NCBI GenBank assembly: GCA_031376385.1
Contig: JANMDQ010000021.1
Location: 1-64,000, forward strand
DNA length: 64,000 nucleotides
Direction: 5' to 3'
Source: Aquisediminimonas sp031376385
GTDB taxonomy: Bacteria; Pseudomonadota; Alphaproteobacteria; Sphingomonadales; Sphingomonadaceae
Below are positions 9,407 to 18,165 of the stretch, piece after piece (positions within the stretch are counted from its first letter, which is position 1; every line of letters starts with the position of its first letter). A program made the translations under genes and the position numbers. The notes under the pieces are model-generated. The model did not search any database and had not been told where the DNA came from. It saw only the letters and a list, made by a program, of their open reading frames with translations.

Positions 9407-9999
9407 GCGTCTTTTCGGCCAACGCGGGGTTCAGTTCCAGCCCGCAACCGGTCAATATTCTCGCGGTGCTTCCAGATGAGAATGAGTGCGAGGCCCGCCA
9501 ACATGAGTGCCATTTCTCTTTGGCCAAAAGCAAAAGCCGCGACAGGAGCAGAAAGAGCTGCGGCCATTCCGCTAACGCTGGAAATGCGGCTGATCGCGAG
9601 CATGCCAAGCCAAACAGCGGCAAAAATCAGACCAACCTGCCAAATAAGGGCAAGGGATATCCCCAGCATCACTGCCACACCCTTGCCGCCCTTAAAGCCC
9701 AGCCACACCGGATAAAGATGCCCGAAAAACGCGCCAGCACCGGCGATCAACGTCAAATGCGGATCAATTGCCCGTGCGATGCACACTGCCGCTGCGCCTT
9801 TAGCCATATCCAGCACCAGCGTGCCTGCCGCCAGCCCCTTACGCCCCGTCCGTAGGACGTTGGTCGCGCCGATATTGCCAGAGCCAATCTGCCGCAAGTC
9901 GCCTGCGCCAAAAGCGCGCGTCAGGATAACCCCAAATGGGATTGACCCGAGCAAATAGCCGCCGACCAGCGCGGCGAGAACGTGGAAGACCTCTGTCAT
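9403..9999 (-). CDS. plsY: Glycerol-3-phosphate acyltransferase PlsY
   Basis: Inner-membrane enzyme that transfers an acyl group from acyl-phosphate to glycerol-3-phosphate, the first step of phospholipid synthesis. The 198-residue protein has about five membrane spans and the PlsY motifs LGSIPFGVILTRAFG, GSGNIGATNVLRTG and GFKGGKGVAV. The start at 9999 fits the family; the 20 in-frame codons upstream code for nothing family-like. It is the first gene of a plsY-dprA pair and is divergent from murI. The 147-bp gap to murI presumably holds both promoters. Confidence 0.94.
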   Translation of the reverse strand: MTEVFHVLAALVGGYLLGSIPFGVILTRAFGAGDLRQIGSGNIGATNVLRTGRKGLAAGTLVLDMAKGAAAVCIARAIDPHLTLIAGAGAFFGHLYPVWLGFKGGKGVAVMLGISLALIWQVGLIFAAVWLGMLAISRISSVSGMAAALSAPVAAFAFGQREMALMLAGLALILIWKHRENIDRLRAGTEPRVGRKDA

Positions 10000-10146
10000 G
10001 TCGCGTTCTTCTAATGTTTCACTGTTGCTGTCTAGCCTAAATATGCTTGCTGGTTTCATATCGCCCAGTCTATGTCGACGAGATGATCATCATGATATCG
10101 GGCGGAGCAATCCAATCGCCCCCAATTGCCATCCTGCTAAACTGAC

Positions 10147-10944
10147 ATGGCCGATAACCGCCCCATTTTGATTTTTGATTCTGGTGTTGGCGGCCTTTCG
10201 GTTCTGGAGGAAATCCGTTCCGCGCTGCCAACTGCGCCGCTGGTTTATGCTGCAGACAATGCGTGGCATCCTTACGGGACGAAGAGCGAAGCAGAGATTG
10301 CGGCGCGGGTTCCGGCATTACTGGGACGATTGGCAGAACGATACTCGCCACGCATTGTTGTAATTGCCTGTAATACGGCGGCAACGATTGCGCTTTCCCA
10401 CGTCCGTGCCGCGCTCAATTTACCGATAGTGGGGACCGTTCCCGCGATTAAGCCAGCGGGCCTTGCCAGCAAGACGCGCGTTATTGGTGTGCTTGGGACT
10501 AAGGCGACGGTGCGTCAGCCTTATGTCGATAATCTGATCGCGGCGTTCGCTGATGATTGCACTGTGCTGCGTCTCGGTTCGGCGGATTTGGTGACGATTG
10601 CGGAGGCTAAGTTGCGGGGGACCGCTCCTGATCCTGCCGAAATGAGGGCGATTTTGGCACCGTTATATAGTCAACCCGGTGGCGAACATATTGACCAGCT
10701 TGTGCTTGCCTGCACTCATTTTCCGCTCCTTCGCGAAGAAATTGCCGCTGCCAGCCCAGCGGGCGTAACGCTTGTCGATAGTGGTGCTGGCATCGCGCGA
10801 CGCACTACTTTTCTGACATTCGGACAGGATTGGCCAAATGTGCCTCCGCCCGGCATTGCAGTTTTTACGCAAGAAGATGAAACTGTGGAGTTGCTTGGCG
10901 CGGCCCTATCGGGCTACGGGTTGAGTGAGAGGGCGTTTTTATGA
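10147..10944 (+). CDS. murI: Glutamate racemase MurI
   Basis: Supplies D-glutamate for peptidoglycan by cofactor-independent racemisation with two cysteines. The 265-residue protein shows the family signature FDSGVGGLSVLEEI, the first catalytic cysteine in VIACNTAATIAL and the second in LACTHFPLL, with GVLGTKATVRQPYV between. Length is normal. A hotdog thioesterase gene begins 13 bp downstream and an MFS gene overlaps that one, so the three probably form one transcript. Confidence 0.95.
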   Translation: MADNRPILIFDSGVGGLSVLEEIRSALPTAPLVYAADNAWHPYGTKSEAEIAARVPALLGRLAERYSPRIVVIACNTAATIALSHVRAALNLPIVGTVPAIKPAGLASKTRVIGVLGTKATVRQPYVDNLIAAFADDCTVLRLGSADLVTIAEAKLRGTAPDPAEMRAILAPLYSQPGGEHIDQLVLACTHFPLLREEIAAASPAGVTLVDSGAGIARRTTFLTFGQDWPNVPPPGIAVFTQEDETVELLGAALSGYGLSERAFL

Positions 10945-10957
10945 TCTGGGCTAATCG

Positions 10958-11413
10958 ATGCCGATGACCGATGCGCAACTGGTCGAACGCTTTAACGCGC
11001 TCCGTGCGCCGACATCCGTGATCCTTAATGCTCAGATTTTGGAGGTCCGCTCCGCCGATGGCTATGTGCGGATGAGCTACGATATCGGGCCTGATTTCTG
11101 TAATCCCAGTGGCGCAGTGCAGGGAGGAATTGTAACTGCCATGCTTGATGATGCTGCTGCCTTTGCCTGTATCGTTAAGGCAGGAAAGGCCATTTACGTG
11201 GCATCGCTTGAACTTAAAACCACATTCCTCAGCGCAGCCAGACAAGGGCGTCTCTATGCGGAGGGGCATTGCATTAAGCTTGGTAAAAGCTTTGCGTTTA
11301 TGGAGGCGGAATTGACGGATCCAGATGGCAAATTGCTTGCCAAGATGAGCACAACGGGCGCGCCTCGCGCCATTACGGATACGCCGCGTTTGGTCGACTC
11401 GATGCCTGTATGA
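10958..11413 (+). CDS. PaaI-family hotdog thioesterase
   Basis: A 151-residue single-domain hotdog protein. The segment FCNPSGAVQGGIVTAMLDDA matches the active-site helix of the PaaI/acyl-CoA thioesterase group (GGxxxxxxD), followed by ASLELKTTFLSAAR in the sheet. Such proteins hydrolyse acyl-CoA or aryl-CoA thioesters; the substrate cannot be told from the sequence. It starts 13 bp after murI and its TGA overlaps the start of the MFS gene as ATGA. That MFS protein resembles lysophospholipid transporters, so a role in acyl-chain or phospholipid turnover is plausible but inferred. Confidence 0.85.
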   Translation: MPMTDAQLVERFNALRAPTSVILNAQILEVRSADGYVRMSYDIGPDFCNPSGAVQGGIVTAMLDDAAAFACIVKAGKAIYVASLELKTTFLSAARQGRLYAEGHCIKLGKSFAFMEAELTDPDGKLLAKMSTTGAPRAITDTPRLVDSMPV

Positions 11414-12699
11414 CCGGAAGCAGTCCGATGCAGTTGCTGCGCCAACGCCGTTTCTTACCTTTGTTCATCACGCAATTCCTCGGTGCGTTTAACGACAATC
11501 TGTTCCGCACAGCGATGGTCATCCTCGCGATATATTCGGTGTTCAATGATGAGGCGAAGGAAGCCCAGTTTAGCACACTCGCACAGGCGCTTTTCATTCT
11601 GCCCTTCTTCCTCCTTTCCGCAGTATCAGGGCAATTGGCCGATAGCCGGGACAAGGCTGGGATGATCCGCATCATCAAGACCGCTGAAATCATCATTATG
11701 GTGGCAGGCGCCGCGGGGTTGATGCTCCAGAATATCCCGCTTATGCTGCTCGCGTTGTTTGCGATGGGCGTTCATTCGACTTTCTTTGGGCCGATCAAAT
11801 ACGCCATTTTGCCGCAGCATCTGGATAAGGACAGCGTGTTGGGCGGCACGGGATTGGTCGAGGCTGGAACCTATGTCGCGATCTTGCTTGGCACAATAGT
11901 AGGCGGTGTCATCCCCCATCAATGGGCGGCGGCTGGTGTGCTGGTCGTGGCCATTGTGGGTCGGATTGCAGGTGGCAAAGTGCCGCCAGCGCCGCCAGTG
12001 GATGACGGTACGTCAGTTCCTGTTGATTGGAACATATTCCGCGCATCGTGGACGCTGGCGCGGATGGTGATGAAAGTGAAGCGTGTGCGGTTGGCGATTA
12101 TCTGCATCAGTTTTTTCTGGTCTATCGGAGCGTTGCTCGGCGCGCAGTTCCCGCCGCTGGTGAAAAATGCCTTGGGTGCGGATAAGAATGTCGCGACGCT
12201 GTTCCTTTCGATATTTTCAGTGGGCGTCGCAGTGGGATCAATTGCAGTCAACAGGATGCTCAAGGGGCAAGTTTCGGCGCGCTATTCACCTGTCGCGGCC
12301 AATATGATGGGGCTGTTCGTGTTGCTTCTATGGTGGAGCGTGACGCAGTGGAACGCAGTCCCCGGTTACCTGATCGGCGTGCGCGAGTTCATCTCGTATC
12401 CGATTGCCGACCTTATCCTGTTCGCGCTGTTCGGGATTGCAGTGTTTGGTGGCATGTTCGTTGTGCCGCTCTACGCTTTCCTGACGGTGACTGTCGCGCA
12501 AAGTGAGACGGCGCGGACCATAGCAGTCAATAACATTGTTAATTCAGGTTTCATGGTCGCGGCCACGCTTTCGCTCGGAGGCTTAGTCGCGCTGGGCGCT
12601 ACCATCGAAGGAACATTGATTTACGTAGCTTTTGCTTGTCTTGTTGCCGGAGGGATCGCAATCCTCCTGCACCGCGCGGCTGGAGACGACGGCGCTTAG
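11410..12699 (+). CDS. MFS transporter, LplT/lysophospholipid-transporter-like
   Basis: A 429-residue, 12-helix major facilitator. The N-terminus RRFLPLFITQFLGAFNDNLF is typical of the LplT group and of the transporter half of Aas-type fusion proteins, which flip lysophospholipids across the inner membrane for re-acylation. No acyltransferase or acyl-ACP synthetase domain is fused here. It is coupled to the thioesterase upstream by an ATGA overlap. Its stop codon overlaps the phosphomannomutase stop from the other strand, so any termination signal must lie inside the neighbouring gene. Substrate assignment rests on N-terminal similarity only. Confidence 0.82.
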   Translation: MTGSSPMQLLRQRRFLPLFITQFLGAFNDNLFRTAMVILAIYSVFNDEAKEAQFSTLAQALFILPFFLLSAVSGQLADSRDKAGMIRIIKTAEIIIMVAGAAGLMLQNIPLMLLALFAMGVHSTFFGPIKYAILPQHLDKDSVLGGTGLVEAGTYVAILLGTIVGGVIPHQWAAAGVLVVAIVGRIAGGKVPPAPPVDDGTSVPVDWNIFRASWTLARMVMKVKRVRLAIICISFFWSIGALLGAQFPPLVKNALGADKNVATLFLSIFSVGVAVGSIAVNRMLKGQVSARYSPVAANMMGLFVLLLWWSVTQWNAVPGYLIGVREFISYPIADLILFALFGIAVFGGMFVVPLYAFLTVTVAQSETARTIAVNNIVNSGFMVAATLSLGGLVALGATIEGTLIYVAFACLVAGGIAILLHRAAGDDGA

Positions 12700-14081
12700 T
12701 GCGCTGCCTGAGCGCCTCTCACAAGGCCAGAAGCCTCCAACTGCGCATCGATCATAGCAATGAGCCGATCAAGCCCCGCCTGATCCTTCGCCTCTGCCCG
12801 GGCCACAAGAACGTCTTGCGTGTTGGAGGCGCGTAGTAGCCACCAACCGTCTGCTGTGTTCACGCGCGCTCCGTCAGTGCGGTCAACTGTGGCACCCTCA
12901 GCCGTCAGCCGAGCCAGAACCTCATCAATCACCGCAAATTTGCGCGTCTCATCCACCTGAAAGCGGAGCTCCGGGGTGTTGATCATCACGGGCATGGCGT
13001 CTTTCAGTGCAGTCAGCGATCCGCCCAACTCTGAAATAGCCCGAATAAGGCGTAACGCGGCATATTGCGCATCATCAAAGCCGTACCACTCATGCTTGAA
13101 AAAGATGTGCCCGCTCATTTCCCCAGCGAGAGGCGCACCGGTTTCCTTCATCTTGGTCTTGATCAGGCTGTGGCCCGTCTTCCACATCAGCGGCTTTCCG
13201 CCTAGTTCCGCAATCCGGTCATAGAGCATCTGCGAGGCTTTTACGTCCGCGATGATCGTTGAACCCGGCAGCGCCTTTAGAACAGGTTCAGCAAGGATCG
13301 ACAATATCTGATCCCCCCATATCACACGGCCTTGGCCATCAATCGCACCGATCCGGTCTCCGTCCCCGTCAAAAGCCAATCCGAAATCAAGGCTCTTGTC
13401 TGCCACCAGCGCTTTCAAATCGGCGAGGTTTTTTTCCTCTGTTGGGTCAGGGTGATGGTTGGGAAACCGCCCATCAATCTCAGTGAAGAGCAGATGATGT
13501 TCACCGGGCAAAAGCGCTGTCAGCTTCTCAATAATCCGTCCTGAGGCCCCGTTGCCTGCATCCCAGCCAATTCGGAATGGCCTAGCGTCAAAGCCCTGCA
13601 ACAGCCGCTCGACATAAGCATCCTCAATATTAATCTCGCTTGCCGAACCGGCGCCAGACTCCCAATCCCCAGCGGCTGCCATTCGGCCAAGCGTCTGGAT
13701 ATCTTCCCCAAAAAAGCTGGCGTGACGCAGTACCATTTTGAAGCCATTATAGTCAGCGGGGTTATGGCTGCCGGTGATTTGGATGCCGCCGTCGACGTCT
13801 TGGGTCATTTCGGCATAATAGAGCATCGGCGTTGGCCCAACGCCGATCCGGAGTACGTCACAGCCTGCCTCAGTCAGCCCCGCCACCAGTCGCGCTTCAA
13901 ATGGCGGAGAAGATACACGGCCGTCGCGGCCCACAGCGACGCGGCTGCCGCCGGAGCGTTTCACTATTGTCCCAAAGGTGCGGCCAATCGCGTAGGCGTC
14001 GTCCTCACCCAGCGTATCCCCTACAACACCGCGAATATCATATTCGCGTAGGGAAGATCGGTGCATCATATGGGATTTCAT
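12696..14081 (-). CDS. Phosphomannomutase/phosphoglucomutase (AlgC/PgmG type)
   Basis: A 461-residue alpha-D-phosphohexomutase that interconverts mannose-1-/6-phosphate or glucose-1-/6-phosphate for exopolysaccharide and LPS sugars. All four signature loops are present: the phosphoserine loop QITGSHNPADYNGFK, the magnesium loop AFDGDGDRIGAID, the sugar loop GEMSGHIFF and the phosphate loop LRASNTQDVLVARAEA. The ATG at 14081 has an AGGA ribosome site at good spacing. In sphingomonads this type serves sphingan-like polysaccharide synthesis; nothing nearby confirms that here. It lies 9 bp after the DnaJ-like gene and may share its transcript. Confidence 0.92.
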   Translation of the reverse strand: MKSHMMHRSSLREYDIRGVVGDTLGEDDAYAIGRTFGTIVKRSGGSRVAVGRDGRVSSPPFEARLVAGLTEAGCDVLRIGVGPTPMLYYAEMTQDVDGGIQITGSHNPADYNGFKMVLRHASFFGEDIQTLGRMAAAGDWESGAGSASEINIEDAYVERLLQGFDARPFRIGWDAGNGASGRIIEKLTALLPGEHHLLFTEIDGRFPNHHPDPTEEKNLADLKALVADKSLDFGLAFDGDGDRIGAIDGQGRVIWGDQILSILAEPVLKALPGSTIIADVKASQMLYDRIAELGGKPLMWKTGHSLIKTKMKETGAPLAGEMSGHIFFKHEWYGFDDAQYAALRLIRAISELGGSLTALKDAMPVMINTPELRFQVDETRKFAVIDEVLARLTAEGATVDRTDGARVNTADGWWLLRASNTQDVLVARAEAKDQAGLDRLIAMIDAQLEASGLVRGAQAAH

Positions 14082-14089
14082 GGGAGTTC

Positions 14090-14347
14090 CTATTGGCCGA
14101 GAGTCTTTAACAAAGTGTCGCGTGCGCGATTGATTTGCGACGCCAGTTCTGCGCTGCCGCCTGCATCAGGATGTACTTTGGCTATAAGTCGTTTGTGCGA
14201 CGCCAAAATTGTCTCCACATCCGCATCCACGGCGATGCCCAACAGTCGCGCCGCATCCGCGCGAGTCATTAACGCTGCGCGTGGCTGCATGTTCCGCCAA
14301 AGCCACCAAATGACCAGACCCGCGCCGATGATCAGAAGCAGCTTCAT
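14090..14347 (-). CDS. Membrane-anchored DnaJ-like (Tim14-like) protein
   Basis: An 85-residue protein with an N-terminal membrane segment (MKLLLIIGAGLVIWWLW) and a C-terminal J-domain remnant, TILASHKRLIAKVHPDAGGS, in which the J-domain HPD tripeptide is intact. Short J-proteins of this build resemble mitochondrial Tim14 and could stimulate an Hsp70 at the membrane. It is coupled to mipZ by an ATGA overlap (14344-14347). The client or partner is unknown. Confidence 0.8.
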   Translation of the reverse strand: MKLLLIIGAGLVIWWLWRNMQPRAALMTRADAARLLGIAVDADVETILASHKRLIAKVHPDAGGSAELASQINRARDTLLKTLGQ

Positions 14348-15144
14348 GCCAGCGCGAGCTCCCCTTGTTCAGTTTCCAATGTCGGCAAAGAGAGCGCAGC
14401 AACCATTTCACGCAATTCCTGGCGTGCGGCAATATGGCTGATGCCAATCCCGCCAATTGCCTCCATATCAAGTAGCGTCAGCCCCTTTGGGAACAGCTCC
14501 CGATAAATCACGCGTTCGCCTAGCCCCGGAATGGTGCGAAAGCCAACGCGCTTTGACAGTTCAGCCAAAGCCCGGCCGACGCGGCGCATATTGTTCGCAT
14601 CAATATGCTGCAACCGGTTGCGCAGCACGACCCAATCTACTTGAGTACCATCGACCCGTGCGCGGTTTTTGCGCAGGTCCCAGATAAGTTCTGCATAAAA
14701 GCTGAGCTTTTTGACCTTGAAAGTTTCGGCATCCACTTGGCCAATAAGGTCCAAGTCAATGAAGCTGTCGTTGATCGGCGTGACAATCGTATCCGCACGC
14801 GAAATGGCGGCCCGAGTCAGTGGATCATCGCGACCCGGCGTATCTATGATGACAAAATCAGCGTTTGATCCGATTCGGGCTATTTCCTGATCCAAACCGG
14901 CCGGGGTGAGGTTCGACAGAGTCACATAGGCTGGATTGGGCAGTATTGTGCCGGTGCGCCGCGCCGTTGCTTCCCGATTATCGAGGTAGCGGGTGAGGGT
15001 TTTCTGCCGGTGATCAAGGTCAATTGCCGCAACTTGGTGGCCCGTGGCGGCCAGTGCGACAGCGACATGGACAGCTGTGGTGGATTTGCCCGTGCCGCCT
15101 TTTTCATTGGCAAAGACTATGAAATGGCTGTTACTCTGCGCCAT
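14344..15144 (-). CDS. mipZ: Division-plane positioning ATPase MipZ
   Basis: A ParA-family P-loop ATPase that forms a gradient from ParB at the poles and inhibits FtsZ, so that division occurs at mid-cell in Alphaproteobacteria. The 266-residue product has the deviant Walker A NEKGGTGKSTTAVHVA at its N-terminus, AAIDLDHRQKTLTRYLDNR as the switch I/Walker A' region, and FVIIDTPGRDDPLTRAA as Walker B. The ATG at 15144 (MAQSNSHF) is the best start. It is divergent from panC across a 96-bp gap, an order I recall from sphingomonads. Confidence 0.92.
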   Translation of the reverse strand: MAQSNSHFIVFANEKGGTGKSTTAVHVAVALAATGHQVAAIDLDHRQKTLTRYLDNREATARRTGTILPNPAYVTLSNLTPAGLDQEIARIGSNADFVIIDTPGRDDPLTRAAISRADTIVTPINDSFIDLDLIGQVDAETFKVKKLSFYAELIWDLRKNRARVDGTQVDWVVLRNRLQHIDANNMRRVGRALAELSKRVGFRTIPGLGERVIYRELFPKGLTLLDMEAIGGIGISHIAARQELREMVAALSLPTLETEQGELALA

Positions 15145-15240
15145 AGATGCGCCCGACCCCTTGCCTAATGGTTTCCAAAGCTTGATCACAGCTAGGCGAC
15201 CCGACTAATTCAAGCTAGATCCTCTATCGAAGCGGAACCT

Positions 15241-16113
15241 GTGTTGCAAATCATCCATCGCCTTTCTGCCCTGCGTGATCGTCTCAAATTCATACGCTCT
15301 CACGGCGGAACCGTGGCGCTTGTCCCAACGATGGGAGCCTTGCATGAAGGCCATATGACATTGGTGAAAACGGCGCGGCAGCAGGCCGATCACGTCGTCG
15401 TCTCGATCTTCGTCAATCCCCGTCAATTTGGGCCTAGTGAAGATTTTGTAGCCTATCCCCGCCCCGAGGATGCCGATGCCACGCGTTTGGCCGAAAGCAA
15501 TGTCGATATGCTCTGGATGCCCAGCGTGGAGGAAATGTATTCGCCGGGTTACGCCACCACGGTCAGCGTCGCGGGGCTAGGCGACGGCCTGTGCGGGGCG
15601 ACGCGCCCAGGCCATCTCGACGGCGTGGCGACTGTTGTTTGTAAACTCTTTAATCAAGTGCGGCCGGATATGGCGCTGTTCGGGGAAAAGGATTGGCAAC
15701 AATTGACCATCATCCGCCGAATAACGATCGACCTTGATCTGGGGGTGGATGTGATCGGCGTTCCGACGGTGCGGGATAAGGATGGCCTCGCCCTGTCATC
15801 GCGCAACGCCTATTTGAATAAGGCGCAGCGTAAGGCGGCTGCTGCCCTGCCCAATGCCCTGAAATCAGCCGTTTCCGCGTTAGAAGGCGGTGCTGATGCG
15901 GCAGCCGAACTGGCCAAGGTCACCGCGATACTGGTGGCTGCAGGCTTTGACACGCCAGACTATGTGACGCTGGCAGGGGCGGAGGATTTACTGCCAATGA
16001 AGGCGCTGGATCGCCCTGCCAGATTGCTTGCCGCGGCACGGATAGGCGGCGCGCGTCTCATCGACAATATGCCAGTTGATCCGGCGCGGACGCGAAAAGT
16101 GAAAATGCGTTAA
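15241..16113 (+). CDS. panC: Pantothenate synthetase PanC
   Basis: Condenses pantoate and beta-alanine with ATP to form pantothenate, the coenzyme A precursor. The 290-residue product begins at a GTG and shows PTMGALHEGHMTLV with the HxGH nucleotidyl-transferase motif, SIFVNPRQFGP, FGEKDWQQL and GLALSSRNAYL. Length fits the family. panB is not adjacent in this window, and a Sel1-repeat gene follows after 62 bp. Confidence 0.95.
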   Translation: MLQIIHRLSALRDRLKFIRSHGGTVALVPTMGALHEGHMTLVKTARQQADHVVVSIFVNPRQFGPSEDFVAYPRPEDADATRLAESNVDMLWMPSVEEMYSPGYATTVSVAGLGDGLCGATRPGHLDGVATVVCKLFNQVRPDMALFGEKDWQQLTIIRRITIDLDLGVDVIGVPTVRDKDGLALSSRNAYLNKAQRKAAAALPNALKSAVSALEGGADAAAELAKVTAILVAAGFDTPDYVTLAGAEDLLPMKALDRPARLLAAARIGGARLIDNMPVDPARTRKVKMR

Positions 16114-16175
16114 CTATATTTTTAGAATTAGGGGCCGAAACACTTGTTTGCAAACAGGGCAACAGGGGAAGTTTC

Positions 16176-16472
16176 ATGGCCAGCAGTTTTCGCAGCGCGC
16201 AATTCCTGATCGAATCGCGGATCAACGACGCCGCACAAGGGGATGCCGATGCTCTCTACGAATTGGGCATTGCTTATTCATCCGGAACGGACGGAGTAAC
16301 GGTCGACTTGATCGAAGCGCATAAATGGTTTAACTTGGCCGCAGTGGCCGGCAATGAACGCGGCCACGAATGCCGCGCCGAGATATCCGAAGATATGACC
16401 GCCCGCGAAATCGCCGAGGCGCAGCGCCAAGCCCGGTCCTGGATGATGGAAAATACCCGCCGCGCGGCATGA
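16176..16472 (+). CDS. Small Sel1-repeat protein
   Basis: A 98-residue protein in which DADALYELGIAYSSG and VDLIEAHKWFNLAAVAGN form a single Sel1-like helical repeat with flanking helices. No signal peptide is visible. An AGGGGA ribosome site precedes the ATG. Sel1 repeats mediate protein contacts; no partner can be named. A perfect 17-bp palindrome at 16519-16535 follows. Confidence 0.75.
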   Translation: MASSFRSAQFLIESRINDAAQGDADALYELGIAYSSGTDGVTVDLIEAHKWFNLAAVAGNERGHECRAEISEDMTAREIAEAQRQARSWMMENTRRAA

Positions 16473-16518
16473 GGAGGGCAGGAAGAAAGTAGGGACAATT
16501 CCAACTGTCCTAGCGACT

Positions 16519-16535
16519 CCGCTCAGCCTGAGCGG
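16519..16535. repeat. 17-bp palindrome related to the 53174-53188 repeat
   Basis: CCGCTCAGCCTGAGCGG is a perfect palindrome around its central base. Fifteen of these bases recur as GCTCAGCCTGAGCGG at 53174-53188, next to a REP-like hairpin. No T-run follows, so it is not a classical terminator. It lies in the short convergent gap between the Sel1 gene and the next operon. Confidence 0.6.
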
Positions 16536-16594
16536 AATGGCTTCCACCACGGCTAATGAATTCTAGCCCGTTGGCCTTAACTATTCTAAGCTCT

Positions 16595-17011
16595 TCAAAT
16601 CGAAGATGCGCTCAACTCTGCTACAATAGTTTCGTCTGCACCTTTGCCTCGCAGATCTTTCCAAACCAACAAAAGATTTGGCCGGTGTTCGGCGATCCAT
16701 GGTTGTACCTCACTGTTATAGGTTGCCTTACCGGCAAGGAGTTCACCATTGTCGATCGCATATGATGCGATGTGTCTGTTTTTGCCGTAATCTATGTGCA
16801 GATGTGCGCGAAAGTGGTTCAAATTCGCGTCCATTCTGATTTTAAGCTCAAGATGCTTTTTAAGCAATAGTTCCAATCCTTGCCCACTGTTGGGGCTGTT
16901 ATTCGAGAACAGATCCCGGGTGGCCATATTATTTTGTAGAATGCTCAGAGCATTTTGAATGGTCACGTCGAATTTCATCGGCTCATCGCCGACACCGGAT
17001 AGTGCTTTCAT
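16595..17011 (-). CDS. Small protein, DUF4160-like
   Basis: A 138-residue protein, last gene of a six-gene overlapping operon. Its C-terminal half, with HFRAHLHIDYGKNRHIASYA, an acidic DNGELLAGKATYN turn and a helix ending NLLLVWKDLRGKG, resembles the short DUF4160 fold often found in toxin-antitoxin-like pairs. The match is by eye and uncertain. An internal ATG at residue 12 (MKFDVTIQNA) could be the true start, but the ATGA overlap with the acetyltransferase-like gene favours 17011. Function unknown. Confidence 0.6.
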   Translation of the reverse strand: MKALSGVGDEPMKFDVTIQNALSILQNNMATRDLFSNNSPNSGQGLELLLKKHLELKIRMDANLNHFRAHLHIDYGKNRHIASYAIDNGELLAGKATYNSEVQPWIAEHRPNLLLVWKDLRGKGADETIVAELSASSI

Positions 17012-18165
17012 CGCTCCCCCAATCCCCCCTTTTTGAACGGCGTCATGTCGCCCAGAAACGCAATTTCCTGCTGCACAGCTCGGCGTTCGCGCACCAGAAA
17101 ATCGGCGATGGCTTCGCGAAAACCCGGTTCGGCAATATAATGGGCGGAAAAGGTCGCCATGGGTTCATAGCCGCGCGCGATTTTATGTTCGCCTTGGGCT
17201 CCAGCCTCCACCCGGCCAATGCCGCGCGCGATGGCGGCGTCAATGGCCTGATAGTAGCAGAGTTCGAAATGGAGGAACGGCACATCCTCTGAACAGCCCC
17301 AATAGCGGCCATAAAGCGCGTCTCCACCGATGAAATTGAGCGCGCCAGCAATCGGCACGCCGTCGCGCTCGGCAAGGATGAGGAGCACTTTATCGCCCAT
17401 TGTTTCTGCGACTTCGGGGAAGAAACTGCGTTTGAGATAAGGCTGACCCCATTTGCGCGCGCCAGTATCCTGATAAAAACGCCAGAACGCATCCCAGTGC
17501 TGTGGTTCAATTTCTGCGCCGCAGAGGTGGCGAATCATAAGGCCTTGAACGGCACCAGCACGTTCTTTCTTGATCATTTTCCGCTTGCGCGCCGCAAGAG
17601 TGCCAAGGAAATCGTCAAAGGTCGCATAGCCCCGGTTAAACCAATGATATTGCACGCTTTCGCGGATCAGCCAGTCTGCAGCTTTGAACCATTCTAGCTG
17701 GCTTTCGTCTATGAATGTTGCGTGCGCGGAGGACAGCCGGTTCTGTTGAACGAGCGACTCAGCGCCTTTAAGCAGAGCTATGGCCATCGCCTCATCCCGC
17801 GCCAAGATGCGCGGCCCTTGGGCTGGGGTGAAGGGCACGGCGATTTGCAGTTTGGGATAATAATTTCCGCCTGCCCGGCTCCACGCATCGGCCCAGCTAT
17901 GGTCAAACACATATTCGCCCTGACTATGGCTTTTGCCGTAGGCGGGAAGCGCGCCTAACAACATGCCATCAGCGCCTGTGACGGTGATGGGCAAAGGCTG
18001 CCAACCGGACCCGCGCCCGACGCTGCCGGAGTGTTCAAGTGCAGAGAGAAAGGCGTGGCTGACGAAGGGATGGTCGGGGCCAGCGAGCGCGTCCCACTGC
18101 GCTGCGTCAAGTGCAGCCACGCCGTCGCCGATGCGCACGGTCACATCAGCGCCGCCATCGCTCAT
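17008..18165 (-). CDS. FemAB/GNAT-like acetyltransferase (DUF482/PF04339 type)
   Basis: A 385-residue protein with two GNAT-like folds, of the family described as FemAB-like or DUF482. Characteristic pieces are PFVSHAFLSALEHSGS near the N-terminus, LAARKRKMIKKERA, the acceptor loop LILAERDGVPIAGALNFIG, and the conserved end RVEAGAQGEHKIARGYEP. It is proposed to acylate or aminoacylate an unknown substrate. ATGA overlaps couple it to the phosphodiesterase gene upstream and the small gene downstream. Confidence 0.86.
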   Translation of the reverse strand: MSDGGADVTVRIGDGVAALDAAQWDALAGPDHPFVSHAFLSALEHSGSVGRGSGWQPLPITVTGADGMLLGALPAYGKSHSQGEYVFDHSWADAWSRAGGNYYPKLQIAVPFTPAQGPRILARDEAMAIALLKGAESLVQQNRLSSAHATFIDESQLEWFKAADWLIRESVQYHWFNRGYATFDDFLGTLAARKRKMIKKERAGAVQGLMIRHLCGAEIEPQHWDAFWRFYQDTGARKWGQPYLKRSFFPEVAETMGDKVLLILAERDGVPIAGALNFIGGDALYGRYWGCSEDVPFLHFELCYYQAIDAAIARGIGRVEAGAQGEHKIARGYEPMATFSAHYIAEPGFREAIADFLVRERRAVQQEIAFLGDMTPFKKGGLGER